From Adiantum capillus-veneris (taxonomy: Eukaryota > Streptophyta > Polypodiopsida > Polypodiales > Pteridaceae), in the NCBI GenBank assembly GCA_014529385.2, contig CM043944.1, forward strand, positions 68,680,895 to 68,744,894: a DNA stretch of 64,000 nt, in the 5' to 3' direction. Positions 1 through 11,390 of the stretch are shown in pieces. How positions within the stretch are numbered: position 1 is the first letter of the stretch; every line of letters begins with the position of its first letter. Position numbers and translations under genes: made by a program. Under the pieces are notes generated by a model. That model saw only the letters and a list, made by a program, of their open reading frames with translations. It was not told the DNA's origin and did not search any database.

Positions 1-105
1 TAGTAACAATGAAAATGTTTCAAGCATTTGCAATTTTCATGCAACAACAACATGCCACTAAAAGAAGAGAGATTTGAGCAAACAAATCCATACGAGCGAT
101 CGTCA

Positions 106-1229
106 ACAGAATGTATCATCTCAATGGAAAAGATGTAACCAAGTACTTGTGCGAGTATGTGAAGGAGATGGATCTCCATCACCTGTAAGAAGGTGAGATA
201 ATTCAAATATTTGATCTAGTTGTTGCTCCATAAATTAGGGAACATGTTAGGGCATGCAAGGAATTTGGGAAGAACTCAAAGTAGCTTTCAAGGAGGAATA
301 TTTCATGAAGGACTCTGCGAGAGTGACCAAAAGAAAATTCTTAGATCGGGTAGTCAAGCCAAAGCAACGACTATCAGTAATAGAGCTACTTAGAGCATTT
401 GAGCGGCGCTATGGACTACTCATTAGGACCAAAAAGGCCACACTAGATGCATAGAAAACAATTTTTTTCTTACAAGCTGCAGGTAAAGAGTTTCAAGAAA
501 ATTTGGAGCTTCTTCTTGAAGATAAATATGATGAGCAAGGACTAAAGATCGACCGTAATGAAGTTGAAGGTGATGTCTCACTGCTTGCCAAATGACAAAG
601 AAGAAGGGATAAGATGTTCGTAAACACTAAAAATCCTTCCACCTCTACTTCGAAAAAAATGATAAAGCCTACTTTTATGGCTCCTAAGTTTGATGAGTCC
701 ATGCTAGATGAGCTTGTGAAGGGAATGTGTGACTTGAAGGTGAATCTTGCAAAGCTTGAAGAAAAAGGCCAACCATCAAGGCCACTTCTTAGGCAAAGAC
801 AGCAGCCCAAATAAGGGTTTGTTAATCGATGTATTTGGTGTGATGATAGAGACCTTGTAAGAAGGGATTGTGATAGTTTTAGTGATGCTTTTACAATGAT
901 GTTATCTTTTTTAAGGATGGTAAAATCCACTTATGAGAGATAGGTCTACCCTTGAGAACTAACTTTGGGAAGGGGAAAATGTAACCCTTAGTTGAAAATA
1001 TGGAAACTAACCATGCCACCGCTTCAATTGAGGCAGCTAATTATGGAGTAAAAATTGAGCATCTTAGTGATAAAGAGGTGAGTGCTCTTCATGTTTGACT
1101 TTGGTCAAATGTCATGGAATTAGATAGAAAGGAAAATCTTACAAAAGGGATTCTACATGAAGCAAGTGATTGCATACCTCTAGAAACAAGGTGGAGTGAT
1201 CCAGTGGATTCAATACCATGCATGTCAAC
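106..1229 (+). pseudogene. gag: G0 gag fragment (capsid region and zinc-knuckle remnant)
   Basis: Translating the stretch in shifting frames gives a retrotransposon gag. Examples are YHLNGKDVTKYLCEYVKEM near 130-170 and a W-E-E-L-K-x-A-F-K-E-E-Y block at 265-305, typical of the Gypsy capsid C-terminus. CIWCDDRDLVRRDC near 833-875 looks like a CCHC zinc knuckle that has lost its histidine. Several stops (for example at 452 and 811) and frameshifts make it non-functional. The reading resumes beyond C1 at 46324, so the break at 1229 is an insertion and not the gene end. Confidence 0.7.
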
Positions 1230-1855
1230 TGTTAACTATGGAGCCTGATTTACCCCTTGTAATTTTCTATGTTAAAAAATCACATTTGTAAGTCCCCATT
1301 ATGAGGAGAAGCCATCGTGCATGAAGAAAATCAGTTGCCGGAAAATTTCGGAAAACAAAATTTTCACGGATAGTATCAAGCAAAGCTCGAGACAAACTTC
1401 GCCGAAATAGTATGGCCAGACCGAAAGTGTTCAAAAAATGACATGTCGGTTGGTCAGTTGGCCGGTTTTGGTAGTCAATGGATGGTGGCCGATGGTCGGC
1501 AGTCAATGGCCAGTGGCCGAATTCAAAAGCGGACTTGTCTTCTCAAGGGCGGCCACACATGGGCAGATTGAAGGGTCCGATTTGGACTTATCTACACAAG
1601 GGTGACTACACATGGCTGCCTCTCATGAGAAAGTGCAAACGTTTTGGCCTATAAAAGGAGGCCATTTCTACACATATTTCATAATGCAAAGTTGATGCAA
1701 CAAGGTGGGTGTGAGGTGGTGAGAGTGAAGAAAGTTGGGAGCTCTATTAAGGGTATAATCCCTTTGTAACCTACTTCTTGTTTGAAGTACTAAATCCATT
1801 AAGTGACAGCTTTCCCGTGCATGTATCCCACATTGAGTGAGCCACGCATATCATG

Positions 1856-1896
<41 letters not shown>

Positions 1897-1983
1897 CTCC
1901 ATAATATCTTGTGTGTGAAACTTATCTCTCTCCATTAAGTAATCTACTCAATTATCTACTTAGCTACATCATATTTCCTAACA
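1230..1983 (+). repeat. C1 5' LTR (754 bp)
   Basis: It starts TGTTAACTATGGAGCC and ends TTTCCTAACA, and matches 45617-46318 along its length. A TATA-like CTATAAAAGG at about 1651-1660 would be the promoter. A TC microsatellite at 1861-1891 accounts for part of the extra length over the 3' LTR (754 against 702 bp). Confidence 0.93.
1861..1891. repeat. (TC)n microsatellite inside the C1 5' LTR
   Basis: About 15 uninterrupted TC units lie downstream of the LTR TATA box. The 3' LTR copy at about 46217-46230 has far fewer units, so the array changed length after insertion. Confidence 0.95.
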
Positions 1984-1985
1984 AT

Positions 1986-1997
1986 TGGTATCAGATC
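1986..1997 (+). promoter_or_regulatory. C1 primer binding site, initiator-Met tRNA type
   Basis: TGGTATCAGATC begins 2 bp after the LTR. It differs at the eleventh base from the standard plant Copia site TGGTATCAGAGC, which pairs with the 3' end of tRNA-iMet. Confidence 0.9.
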
Positions 1998-2420
1998 AAG
2001 GGTTGCTTGTAGCTAGATTATCTCAAGTAGGGATTTCATTAACGTGATCACAAATACTTGAACATGTAAGTAACATTGAGTGATCACATTTTAAAATATG
2101 TGATCACGTTAAGTATTCACGTGACTTTCCCTTAACCTATAGAAAATTTCCAATTCGGTAAGCCCGTAGGGATTTTCTCATTTCTTGGTTGGCCCAATTT
2201 AGCACTCTTATAGTTTCTCGATGGATCCATAAAAAAAACACTTACCCTGGTGAGGTTTTGGTGGGTTGCCACATCACCACTTATGGGTTTTTTTTCATCA
2301 CATTAATTGTGATTATGTGAATATGATAATAGACATTGTGATCACAAGAAATTTCATTTGATCACGTGAATAATAAATCCCTGACCTCAAGGAAATAATT
2401 CCTTGAATTGAGTGGGAGTA
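1998..2420 (+). other. C1 untranslated leader with repeated GTGATCAC palindromes
   Basis: This is the non-coding stretch between the primer site and the gag start. The 8-bp palindrome GTGATCAC occurs at 2044-2051, 2080-2087, 2100-2107 and 2338-2345, with a 7-of-8 copy at about 2358-2365. Nothing else recognisable is present. Confidence 0.75.
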
Positions 2421-2882
2421 ATGGCGGAGGAAGGGAAGCTCAAGGTTGAGAAGTTCAATAGAAAAACTACCAACATTGGAAGATGCAGATTGAAGACTAT
2501 CTCTACCAGAAGGAACTCTATTTTCCACTGGGTGGTCTTGCAATGATGGAAGATGAAGCATGTATTGTCCTTGACCAAAAGACACTGGGAACAATCCGGT
2601 TAAGCTTGGCATCAATGGTGGCCTTAAAGTTTTTGGAGATGAAGACCACGGAGGACTTCATGAAGTCACTCGATCGCCTCTACAAGAAACCATCGGCATC
2701 CAATAAGGTATTTCTCATGGAGCGCTTGTTCAATCTAAAGATGGTAGAGAATGTTTCAATTGTAGAACACCTAAATTAATTTAACACCAACATAAGTCAT
2801 ATTTTATTGTGGTGAAAATAAATTTCAATGATGAAGTGCGAGCTCTCCGTATACTATCGTCTCTACCGGATAGTTGGGATAG
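2421..2882 (+). pseudogene. gag: C1 gag, N-terminal half, cut by G2
   Basis: ATG at 2421 opens a frame beginning MAEEGKLKVEKFNRK, the usual start of plant Copia gag. A one-base frameshift near 2465 moves it to the frame containing M-Q-I-E-D-Y-L-Y-Q-K. The UBN2-type gag core follows (KPSASNKVFLMERLFNLKM), and a further break lies near 2780. The reading ends at LPDSWD where the G2 LTR starts at 2883. It resumes at about 42313 with the residues expected next, L-V-M-V-V-I-N. Confidence 0.85.
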
Positions 2883-5509
2883 TGATAGCCATTTTTCGGC
2901 TCTCCGTAATTGCCATAGTGAGCTACCTCACCCTACCAAATCACCAAAACACTGTGGCTATCCCTACCATTTCACTGTACATAGGCGTGTGTGAGTCAAG
3001 GAATTTTTTCCATATCTGCCTAAAATCCTCAGCTAGCTAGTAATTTTGGCTAGTTGAATCAAAAAAATAAATAAAATAAAAAAAATAAAATATATTATGG
3101 CCTATTTGTGTGTAAATATTGCATTGTATATATGGCCTAAATATAGGATTTTTTATAATTATTTTGATATTTTACTTAAATATTTATACTTAGGTGTGTG
3201 TTTTACTAAACCTGTGTATCCCTTCTTTCATTCTCTTACACCATAAGTATATATTTGGCAATGTGTACATACTCTAACCTCATATTTTTCTTTTATACAA
3301 ATCACCCCTACATTTTCACCCCCACTCTCGTGAAAACAAAAATTGATTTCTACTCTCTTAGTCACGTTTATTATATTATTTACTTGCATACCTTTTCCTC
3401 TTTCACCCAAAATAATACAAAGAGGGACCATATCATATGATTCCAATATCTTTCCATATCCATATTTTTTTATTATTTTCACTCATTATTCTAACACCAT
3501 GTGCTCATTGAGCTAAAATCCATGAATAGTCCCTACACTAGTCCCACCATGTATATATTGCTTTATTTACCAATAATCCTCCTCTATGCATGTGTAAAGG
3601 GAAACTTGGATGCTTTGTATTATGATATGACAATGGAGGGGCTCACTCTTGGATGCATTGTACAAATTCAACAAAGGACGGGGCCACTAAAAGACTTTTG
3701 TAGGAATAAAAAATAGGCTTTTTGGTGAGAATTTTGGCACCTATCTCCGCTCGGAATTTGAAGAAGTAATCAACAGAGAAAATATAGCCCACGATCTAAA
3801 TAATCACATCAATGTTTTTTATGATTTTTGGAGCTATCAACGGTGAGATACATTTTTTTAGTGGACCCCAGTCTGCCCACTTTTCTCACAAAGTTACCCA
3901 TAGTCTTCTCTCACCTCCTTTCCCACTTTCACTCACATACACTCATTCCTCTCCATCCCTCACTCAAACCTGCAACTTTCATGGCTTACTTCATCTTCTT
4001 CACCATTTCCATCTCTCCTTACTCCATAGCTCAAAAGATTATCATCTCTACACACATATAGCTCAATTTCTCTCTCTAGAATCAAATTCATATTACCATA
4101 ACCTCTTCATCCTTTCATAAAAAGAGAAAAAATCAGCAAATAACCAAGCTCAAGCCCTGCAAAAGGAGGAGTTTGATCATGGAGAATTCAACTTCCCCAT
4201 GGTCACAAGAACTGCACCGACAAAGTTCTACAACCGCTTCATTCACTAGAGGAGAAGGTGGAAAATTTCATTTACATCTTGTGGTTTCCACCAAATTGTG
4301 TGTATTCTCATCCTTCTTTTACTTTTTATCATTGTATAAATTATATAATGCACCTTGAGTGCATATGCCATGTAATTTTACCCCATCCTACTAACTTCAA
4401 ACTACTAACACTAACTGCTAGCCCTTTTTTTGTAAATTGAACCCACTCTACTCTATCGTGGAGTAGGCAACCTCACACAAAAAATCACTCACCTCTCTAG
4501 AATCTTCTCTATTTCACCTCAATAATTCTCTCCTCTTGAGCCCACATCCATGTGACTCAAGAGACAAGAGAGCCCCACTCTCATAAGAACATATAAAAAA
4601 TTTCATAAACATGGTTTTCTATAAAAATGTTGATTAGGTATAATCCTAATTAGGGCTCTCCTCACCTATAAATAGAGCCCTTCTCCCTTTGTACATGGCA
4701 CGATCCCTACACTATTGCTTACTAATTTGAGCGTGCCATTCACCATCTTAGTTTTAGGGAGTGAGAGTGAGTTCTCTATGCACCATTACATGTGGTGTAT
4801 AGGAAAGCTTCTTTGAGCTAGTTGTAACATTGCAAGGGAGTGAGTGATTCATAACTTCCAATCAAAGTTGTACCTACTCTTGTGCATCAATTTAATCAAT
4901 AAGTAGGGTGCAATCGCGGGTCAAAAATCTCTTGAGTCTCTCCAATTCACGCTTCGCAACCTCATCTCATTTGGTTGAAGGTGACGCGTTTTCATGTTGA
5001 GATTCTTTTGTAGTATTTGCTTGTATGTGACTCAAGAGCTCTTGTGTTTGTTTTTGTTGCTTGGGAAAACATTATAAGAGGTTTGTATGGTGAGAGATCT
5101 CCCATAACCCTAAGATAATGTCTAGATTGCAACATCATCAAACTTAATCGTGTCTCTTGACTCTTCTCCAAGCTGTTCATACACCCACGTCAATCATTAA
5201 AATTGAAGCTAAATTCTTGCACAAAGATCTCTCTCTTTCTTGTGTGTGTGTGTGTGTTTGGTGTGTGTATTTATAGCATTTAAATTAGTGATAGTGTACC
5301 CTTCCTTCTCGCTTGTATTGCTAAGGGATTCTCCTCTTTTGCGTCCTCGTTCACTCTCTAACTAGGTAGTGCCCCTATCTTGTTTGGGTTTGGCTGTGGG
5401 TTGGTTGTTGTGTTGTGCTTGTGGTTGCCCCAACTCCAAGTGAGCAGCACGGGAGCCTTGAGGGGTGTTTAGAGGTCGCCTCTCTTGTTGCCCATCCCGG
5501 ACCGCCTCA
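2883..5509 (+). repeat. G2 5' LTR (2627 bp)
   Basis: The direct repeat partner is 11391-11468 plus 39756-42308. A TATA-like CTATAAATAG lies at about 4669-4678, followed by a CT-rich leader. A TG-repeat tract lies at about 5241-5256. Several short open frames inside it (for example 3812-4120) recur in the other LTR because the LTRs are copies. I do not treat them as genes. Confidence 0.92.
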
Positions 5510-5513
5510 ATTT

Positions 5514-5531
5514 TGGTGCTCCCACTGGGGA
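5514..5531 (+). promoter_or_regulatory. G2 primer binding site, tRNA not identified
   Basis: TGGTGCTCCCACTGGGGA lies 4 bp inside the LTR end. It begins with TGG, as a site complementary to a tRNA CCA end must. G4 has the near-identical TGGTGCCCCCACTGAGG at the same place. I could not match it to a plant tRNA from memory. Confidence 0.65.
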
Positions 5532-5797
5532 TTGCTTGCGTATGTTTTGTGTAGGCTCAACCTTTAGCATAATCAAGTAGCTTGCATGAATCACGAGAAT
5601 TTGTATGATCCTTTTATTCTCATTGCAAGGAAAAAGGTGCACATAACTGTTAGTACTACGTTCCAATTTCGGGCCCTCTTAGGTTGGCCAAGATAAACGC
5701 TTCAGTAAATCCTTTTATTTTGCCTCTTATTAGGTACGACCTTAGTTTGGACGTCTATATTTTTGTTTTGTTTTAAGAATTAGGTCATGCATAGACC
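5532..5797 (+). other. G2 leader between primer site and first small ORF
   Basis: It is T-rich and non-coding. I see no repeat or clear ORF. The G4 leader at this position is much longer and carries extra ORFs that I do not find here. Confidence 0.5.
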
Positions 5798-5995
5798 ATG
5801 GATAATGGCCCAGGAATAGAGGTTTTCCCCTCCCATTTCACTCCACACATTAGAGTAAATATTGCAATTAGTAGAAAATCCATTTTCAACAACGTCTGGT
5901 ATTCATGTTTGGTGCCCAAAGAGTATGAGAAATTCTCGCGTCATCAAACCCTGTCATCCTATCTCTTATTGATTACCATAGGTCATTTGATGTGA
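5798..5995 (+). CDS. G2 small ORF just upstream of gag (65 aa), conserved in G4
   Basis: The frame is open and starts MDNGPGIEVFPSHF. Its relative in G4 (30175-30414) starts, after a few residues, MDANNENDDPRMFPFHF. The shared core is F-P-x-H-F-x-x-H-I-x-V-N-I and then R-K, in both cases directly before gag. LTR and leader DNA of the two elements are otherwise unlike each other, so the shared residues suggest a real peptide or an N-terminal exon of gag. No family is recognised. Length and start are uncertain. Confidence 0.5.
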   Translation: MDNGPGIEVFPSHFTPHIRVNIAISRKSIFNNVWYSCLVPKEYEKFSRHQTLSSYLLLITIGHLM

Positions 5996-6058
5996 ATATT
6001 TTTATTTTGTTGTAGAATAGATTGCAATTTAGAAAATATTATTGAAAAAAACAAAAGC

Positions 6059-7180
6059 GTGCATCACTTTGGAATCAATTCAATGGAGAGCCAATGCCAA
6101 ATGTCTGGATATCCTCTTTTCTTCGGAGAGGTTGGAGAGGATGCAGAATTATTTTTGGCGAATTTCAAAATGTCTTGCCGTATCAAGAGGATAGTAACTG
6201 ATCAAGAACATGTAGAAATGTTTGAGGTGGTCCTTAGGAAAGATGCTAGCAATTGGTTTGACTCTTTGCCTGAGGAAGTTAAGGGGAACTACACAGAAGT
6301 TTTGAATTGTTTTAATAAATACTTCTTTGATCCCCAAAACACTCAAAAACTATGGCAAGACATTGTTTCTAATAAGCAAAAAGACTTAGATGACTACTAC
6401 TTGTACAAGCAAGAGTTTCTACGTCTTTGGGCTGTATGGGTGAGAAATGTTGCTAACTCTGGTGATGGTGTAGAGTTCCTAAAGAAGGAGAGGTTCATAG
6501 CCGGACTCTTTCCTGACCTTAAGGTAAAAGTTGAGGCGGGTGCACCTGCTACCTTTGATGCAGCTGAAACTAGGGCTACTGAGAAATATAGGAAACTCAA
6601 GTGCTTAAGGGGGGAGGTTCCAATAGAAGGTCTTAGACCCAAAGGTAAGTCACAAGCATCAACATCTAGGGAGCTTCCTGAGGTAACGGCGGAAGTGATT
6701 AAGAAATTAAATGAATCTTTAAGTAGCCTGTCAATTCACCTTGCACAAGTTGTAGGTCCAAAGGGACAAGCAAAGAAGTCTGAAGAGCGAGATTCACGAC
6801 CTAGGAGAGTCTTGCAATGTTGGAATTGCGGTGAGTCTAGACATGGGATGTATAATTGTCCTTGGCCCCGTGGGGAGCCAGGGAGACCTAATTTGAATTA
6901 CCCAGTGATGAATGCAGGTGAAGGAACTGGTCAACAACCAAGGCTTCTACAAAGGCCAAATGGACCAAGACCACCTCCACAAGGGGTAGAAGGAGTTCCA
7001 CCTTTGCCAGATCCAAATGTGCATGTGGTAGAGGTGACGAATTCCAATGAGGTTGACATGGAAGCAAATGGCATTAAGCGTGGCCGAGGGAAGGGTAAAG
7101 AGAAAGAAGGTGTCACATTACAGAGTGACCATGGACGAGGCAAGAAGGAAAAGGAGACCAAGGAAGCTAAGAGGACTTGA
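6059..7180 (+). CDS. gag: G2 gag (capsid and nucleocapsid)
   Basis: The open frame is 373 codons. By alignment to G4 gag the true start is probably ATG at 6101 (MSGYPLFFGEV against MAFPNFYGKPG). The retrotransposon gag core runs to about residue 190 (FDPQNTQKLWQDIVSNKQKD; KERFIAGLFPDLKVKVE). A CCHC zinc knuckle C-W-N-C-G-E-S-R-H-G-M-Y-N-C lies at about 6826-6867. A proline-rich and then basic tail follows. The TGA at 7178 ends the frame. The related G4 reads through gag into protease, so this stop is probably a mutation. Confidence 0.85.
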   Translation: MHHFGINSMESQCQMSGYPLFFGEVGEDAELFLANFKMSCRIKRIVTDQEHVEMFEVVLRKDASNWFDSLPEEVKGNYTEVLNCFNKYFFDPQNTQKLWQDIVSNKQKDLDDYYLYKQEFLRLWAVWVRNVANSGDGVEFLKKERFIAGLFPDLKVKVEAGAPATFDAAETRATEKYRKLKCLRGEVPIEGLRPKGKSQASTSRELPEVTAEVIKKLNESLSSLSIHLAQVVGPKGQAKKSEERDSRPRRVLQCWNCGESRHGMYNCPWPRGEPGRPNLNYPVMNAGEGTGQQPRLLQRPNGPRPPPQGVEGVPPLPDPNVHVVEVTNSNEVDMEANGIKRGRGKGKEKEGVTLQSDHGRGKKEKETKEAKRT

Positions 7181-7760
7181 CGTCGTATCAATCTCCAAGA
7201 CTTCCCTCTTGAACATGGTATGGCTCCATACAACTTGTTTGAAGACATGAGAGGTAAGGGTCCTGATATCTCATGGCCTCAGTTTCTTGCATTATGCCCA
7301 CAAGTTAGGAGGGATTTAACAAACGCAATTAGCACTAGGATAAAGGTAAAAGAGAATGTGCATGTTGTAAAAATTGCACATGCTGAAATGAATGAGGATA
7401 TTACACCTGTGCTAGATTGTTACATCAAAGGAAGATTGGTTAGGAAAGGTCTAGTGGATGGGGGTGCACAAATTTGTATCATGACAGAGGGACTCATGCA
7501 AAAACTAGGCATGCACATCCATGAGACACCTGAAATTAAAGTCAAGATGGCAAACAATAGCAAGACTAGGTGCGTAGGCATTTGTAAAATGTTTTTGTGG
7601 AGGCCTTTGGCATTAACAAGGCAGTGGATTTCTATGTCATGTCTACCAAAGGAAATGGTTACCCATTTATCCTAGGGAGACCATGGCTAATGAAAATGTG
7701 AGCTTTGCAGAATTGGGAGAGTGGAAAGCTAATTTGCAGGAATGACAATCATAAGAAGGT
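7181..7760 (+). pseudogene. pol: G2 aspartic protease (retropepsin) domain
   Basis: Frames after gag give RINLQDFPLEHG and then the open frame 7220-7675. It contains L-V-D-G-G-A-Q-I-C-I-M-T at about 7453-7488, the retropepsin active-site loop with D-G-G-A in place of the usual D-S/T-G-A. A frameshift near 7600-7670 moves the L-G-R-P-W motif (C-terminal flap region) to another frame. G4 shows the same D-G-G-A, so that substitution is a lineage feature and not decay. Confidence 0.8.
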
Positions 7761-8940
7761 TGTCTTTGACATGAAGGAGCAACGCCAAGAGGAGCTCCAT
7801 GAAGAATCATCTCAAAGTGAAACAGAGGAAGGCTGGACCGATAGCACTTCAGAAGGAGAAAGTAGCGGCAGCATTACTGAAGATAAGTCTTCCATCGAAG
7901 TCATGGGGGTAAGGTTTAAGCCAAACAACCAGGAGACCTCTTGCCTAGGTTTGGAAGAGGTAGGTTCCCAAGAGAGCCAAAAGGTGGAAGATGAAAGAAT
8001 TCTAGAAGGTATGTTATCTACAACACTTACAAAGGATGAAAGAGAGGAGCTCAAAGGTGTGTTAAGGATATTTCCTAGGATTTTTGCTAAAGACTACACT
8101 GATGTGCGTGGAGCAGATGTTGTTCAACACAAAATTGAGTTGAAGCCAGAGGCCACATCTAAGGCTGAGAAGCTACGAAGGCTAGGATTCATCAAGGAGC
8201 AAGCTCTACTCAAGGAGGTAAGATAGCTTCTAGCAGCAGGTTTCATTTATCCAGTGTGGAGAATTCAGAGTGGGTCTCTCCCGTTGTTGTCACTCTTTAG
8301 AAAAACGGCAAGTGGAGGGTGTGTGTGGATTACTGACCACTCAATGAGGCAACAAAAGGAGATCACTTTCCCCTCCCATTTCAGGATGAGATACTAAATG
8401 AGGTAGCTGGTCATGAGAAGTACACTGTGTGTGATGGCTACTCGGGTTACTTTATAATAGGTATCGCATTGGAAGATCAATTGAAAACGACCTTAATCAC
8501 TCCTTGGGGTTGTTATGCTTTTAGAGTCATTCCATTTGGACTGACAAATGCTCCTGCAACTTTCCAACGCTTCATGAACATGGTGTTTCAAGTATTCTTT
8601 GGAAAGTCCATTAGGGTTTTTATTGATGATTTTTGCATTTATAGCTCAAAATCATTGCATCTACAAAGGGTAGAAGAAGGTTTAAAGAAGCTCTACAACA
8701 TGGGAGGTCAACTCAACCCCAACAAGTTTCACATAGGTGAGGATGAAGTGATCTTGCTTGGTCACAAGGTTTCCTTTAAAGGCATTGAGGTGGATCCTTC
8801 AAAGGCAAAGGCTCTTATTGAGCTCCCATCACCCAAGAATCTCAAAGAGGTCATCTCATTCATTCAAAAGGTGAAGTATATGTCACGCTTTATTCACTTA
8901 GCTTCGGAGTTGCTTCATCCTTTGCAAAAGTTGACATGAC
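7705..8940 (+). pseudogene. pol: G2 linker and reverse transcriptase
   Basis: 7705-8226 is an acidic linker ending in the RT N-terminus (H-K-I-E-L-K-P). TAG at 8224 and further stops and shifts near 8250-8420 break the RT fingers. The palm is open from 8427: CDGYSGYF, then PFGLTNAPATFQRFM, and the catalytic V-F-I-D-D-F at about 8616-8633, a Y/F-x-D-D box with both aspartates kept. The thumb LLGHKVSFKGIEVDPSKA follows. TGA at 8937 stops the frame. Confidence 0.88.
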
Positions 8941-9480
8941 AAGTAGAATTTGCATGGTCTGATGAGCTTGAAGAGTACTTTTGTAACATTAAAGTCATTT
9001 TGTCAAAGCTACCAACACTCATGCCTCCTTGTTAGGAGTACACATTCTTTGTTAGCTCTAGCGTTGGAAGAGAAACAATTGGTGCCGTGTTGCTACAACA
9101 AGATCCCCTTAGTACCATAATGCAACCCATCTACTTTGCTAGTAGGGTCATGAATTCCCTGGAGAGAGGCTACACAGAAGCAAAACTCATGATGCTTTCT
9201 CTCATGTTTGCGGTGAGAAAGTTTAGATCCTACCTGCTACCAAAACCTTTTGTAATTCTCACTGCAGAAAATTTGTTCCCTTGGGTGTCATCTCAAATGA
9301 ATCTTAGTATTAGGATCTCAAAATGGATTATGGAGTTGCAATAGTTCCAATACTCTTTCAAGGTAGAAGATAGTGTGCGTGCACAATTGGTGGGGATTTT
9401 CACTTATAGGGTACACGAGAAGGAAATTAAGGTGCCTAAGGTAAAGACCCTACCATTGCCACCACCAAAAAGTATTTCTA
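8941..9480 (+). pseudogene. pol: G2 first RNase H domain, catalytic residues replaced
   Basis: This is the normal RNase H position after RT. The first catalytic aspartate is replaced (F-F-V-S-S-S-V-G where Gypsy has F-x-V-D-A-S). The usual T-T-E reads Y-T-E-A-K, and the T-D-H motif reads T-A-E-N. G4 carries matching losses, so the domain had probably become a structural tether before either copy inserted. Extra stops, such as the TAG at 9342, are later decay. Confidence 0.7.
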
Positions 9481-9483
9481 ATG

Positions 9484-9915
9484 CTTTTACCTTGTTCTTT
9501 GATGGAGCTTTTTGACGAGCCACAGGGAAAGCAGGGGGAGGGCTAGTGTTGCTCAACCCAAGTGGAGAGGTGGTCATGAAAGAGAAGGTCAATCTACCAG
9601 GTTCAACTAGCAACAATGAAGTAGAATACGACACACTACTTCATGGTTTGAAGATGTGCATTGGGCAAGGTATACAACGTCTCATGGTAAAAGGAGATGC
9701 ACTTCTCATTGTTAAATAGATTTTAGGCATTTGGGCATGCAATAATGAAAGCTTAAGGACAAAAGTTCATGCCATTTGTAGGATGTTTAATCAGTTGGAA
9801 GAAGTGCAACTATATCATATTCCTAAGAAACAAAATGAAGATGCCGATTTACTTGCACAACAAGCAGTTACATGTGTTGAGAAAGAAGTGCAAGTCATCA
9901 TGGTGGCAGCAGCTG
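9484..9915 (+). pseudogene. pol: G2 second, archaeal-type RNase H domain
   Basis: L-F-F-D-G-A-F near 9490-9510, S-N-N-E-V-E-Y near 9611-9630, K-G-D-A-L-L-I-V-K near 9691-9717 and N-E-D-A-D-L-L-A near 9835-9860 supply the D-E-D-D catalytic set of the archaeal/plant type RNase H. Tat-lineage plant Gypsy elements are known to carry such a second RNase H between RNase H and integrase. Internal stops (TGA at about 9513, TAG at about 9717) kill this copy. Confidence 0.75.
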
Positions 9916-9938
9916 TCAAGCAACCAAGATACTAGGGA

Positions 9939-11362
9939 TTGGAGTCATTGGCTCCCATTATTGGCTACATTTTGGAGGGCGAGTTTCCACAAGAATTCAC
10001 TAAAGCTCATAAGAGGAGACTCATGAAGAAGGCAAGTTTCTATCTCTTCCTAGAAGGATCCCTCTATCAAAGAGGAAAGGATCAAGTGTGCAGAAGAGTA
10101 CCAACTATCGAGCAAATTCCAGCCATTCTAAAAGGTTTGCATGAAGAGGCATGTGGTGGTCATTTTGCCCAAGAATTAACTGTGAAGAAGATTTTGCTTG
10201 CGGGGTATGTTTGGCCAAGTTTGCATGTGGATGTTCAACATTGGTGTAAAAGTTATCACAATTGTCAGATAAATGGAAATAAAAGGTTGGTGCATGGCCT
10301 GAGGCAAATAGTTCTTGCAAATGGACCCTTTGAAAAGTGGGGCATTGGTGCTATGGGTCCTCTTCCTAGGACAAAAAATGGTAAACTCTACATTCTAGTG
10401 GTTGTAGACTATATGACTAGTGGGTGGAAGCACAAAGTGTGGCAAGGGTAAATGGGAAAACAGTGAGCAGGTTTGTCTACACTAATATTTATTGTAGATT
10501 TGGCACACCTCTAGAGATTGTTTCAGATAATGGTCCGGGGTTCAAGAAGGGTTTACTCACAGAAGTTTGTGAAGAGCTTCACATTCTACATCGTCATAGC
10601 ACACCATACTACCCACAGTCGAATGGTTTGGTGAAGAAGGCTAACGGTGTCATTGTAGGCATCATTAGAAAGATGGTCTAAAACAAAACAAAGTTATGGG
10701 ATGACTTCTTGGATGGTGCCTTGTGGGCATATCGAACCACATATAGGGAAGCCACGGAGTTCACACCATTTCACTTGGTCTATGGACAAGAGGCTTTGCA
10801 GCCTATCGAGCTCAACATTCCAACAATGAGGCTTCATGGCAAAGGTGCACAAGATGATCAAGAGGTATGGATGGATTGACTTCTTACGTTAGTGGAGCTT
10901 GAGTGGAAAAGAGAAGCAGCTTACGAGTGCTACAAGAGGAAAGCCACACAAGAAAAAGAAAAGCTCGACAAGAAACTGAAGGACAAAGGAATCAAGGAAG
11001 GAGAGCTTGTGCTAAGGTATGACAATCGACTCAATAATCGTTTTGATGCCAAATTTGAAACTAGATGGCAAGGGCCATACATAGTTAAGAAGGCTTTCAA
11101 TTCAAGTTACTATCAACTTATGGACTTGAATGGGAAAGAGCACTCCAAGAAGGTAAACGGGTATCGCTTGAAGCCTTATTTGAGTCGCCTTCTACCAAAG
11201 GATCTACCAAAGATCTGTCAAAAGGCCGCTGTCTCATGTAAGTATTGTTACATGAAGCATGAGTGTAACTGCAGCCAAAGTTCTGAGGGGCCAAACAATG
11301 AAGATCTCGTCAAGGACTCTAAAGCACTCTCTTTGAATAAGATGCTCTATGATGGTACATGA
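9939..11362 (+). pseudogene. pol: G2 integrase
   Basis: An HHCC zinc domain (H-E-E-A-C-G-G-H, then C-x2-C at H-N-C-Q-I) lies at about 10139-10270. The core has W-G-I-G-A-M-G-P near 10340, where the first catalytic D is replaced by G, and S-D-N-G-P-G-F near 10527. The catalytic glutamate is replaced by lysine (NGLVKKANG, about 10634). A frame change lies near 10425-10450, and stops follow at 10679 and 10877. The C-terminal module G-P-Y-I-V then K-x-V-N-G-Y-R-L-K-P-Y is at 11067-11180. Confidence 0.85.
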
Positions 11363-11375
11363 ATGTACCATTATC

Positions 11376-11390
11376 ATGGGGGAGGGCTGA
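11376..11390 (+). promoter_or_regulatory. G2 polypurine tract
   Basis: ATGGGGGAGGGCTGA abuts the 3' LTR start TGATAGCC. G4 has GGGGGAGGGCT at the same position. This tract would prime plus-strand DNA synthesis. Confidence 0.8.

Noticed and set aside
493-930. 145-aa minus-strand ORF
   Set aside because: It is antisense to the G0 gag remnant; the + strand carries recognisable gag motifs there.
3812-4120. Open frame of 102 aa in the G2 5' LTR with a near-identical frame at 40625-40930
   Set aside because: The two regions are LTR copies, so identity reflects duplication and not selection; the peptide is low-complexity with no motif.
4641-4800. A host gene promoter from the TATA box at about 4670
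   Set aside because: The same box is present in the other G2 LTR and sits where an LTR promoter belongs.
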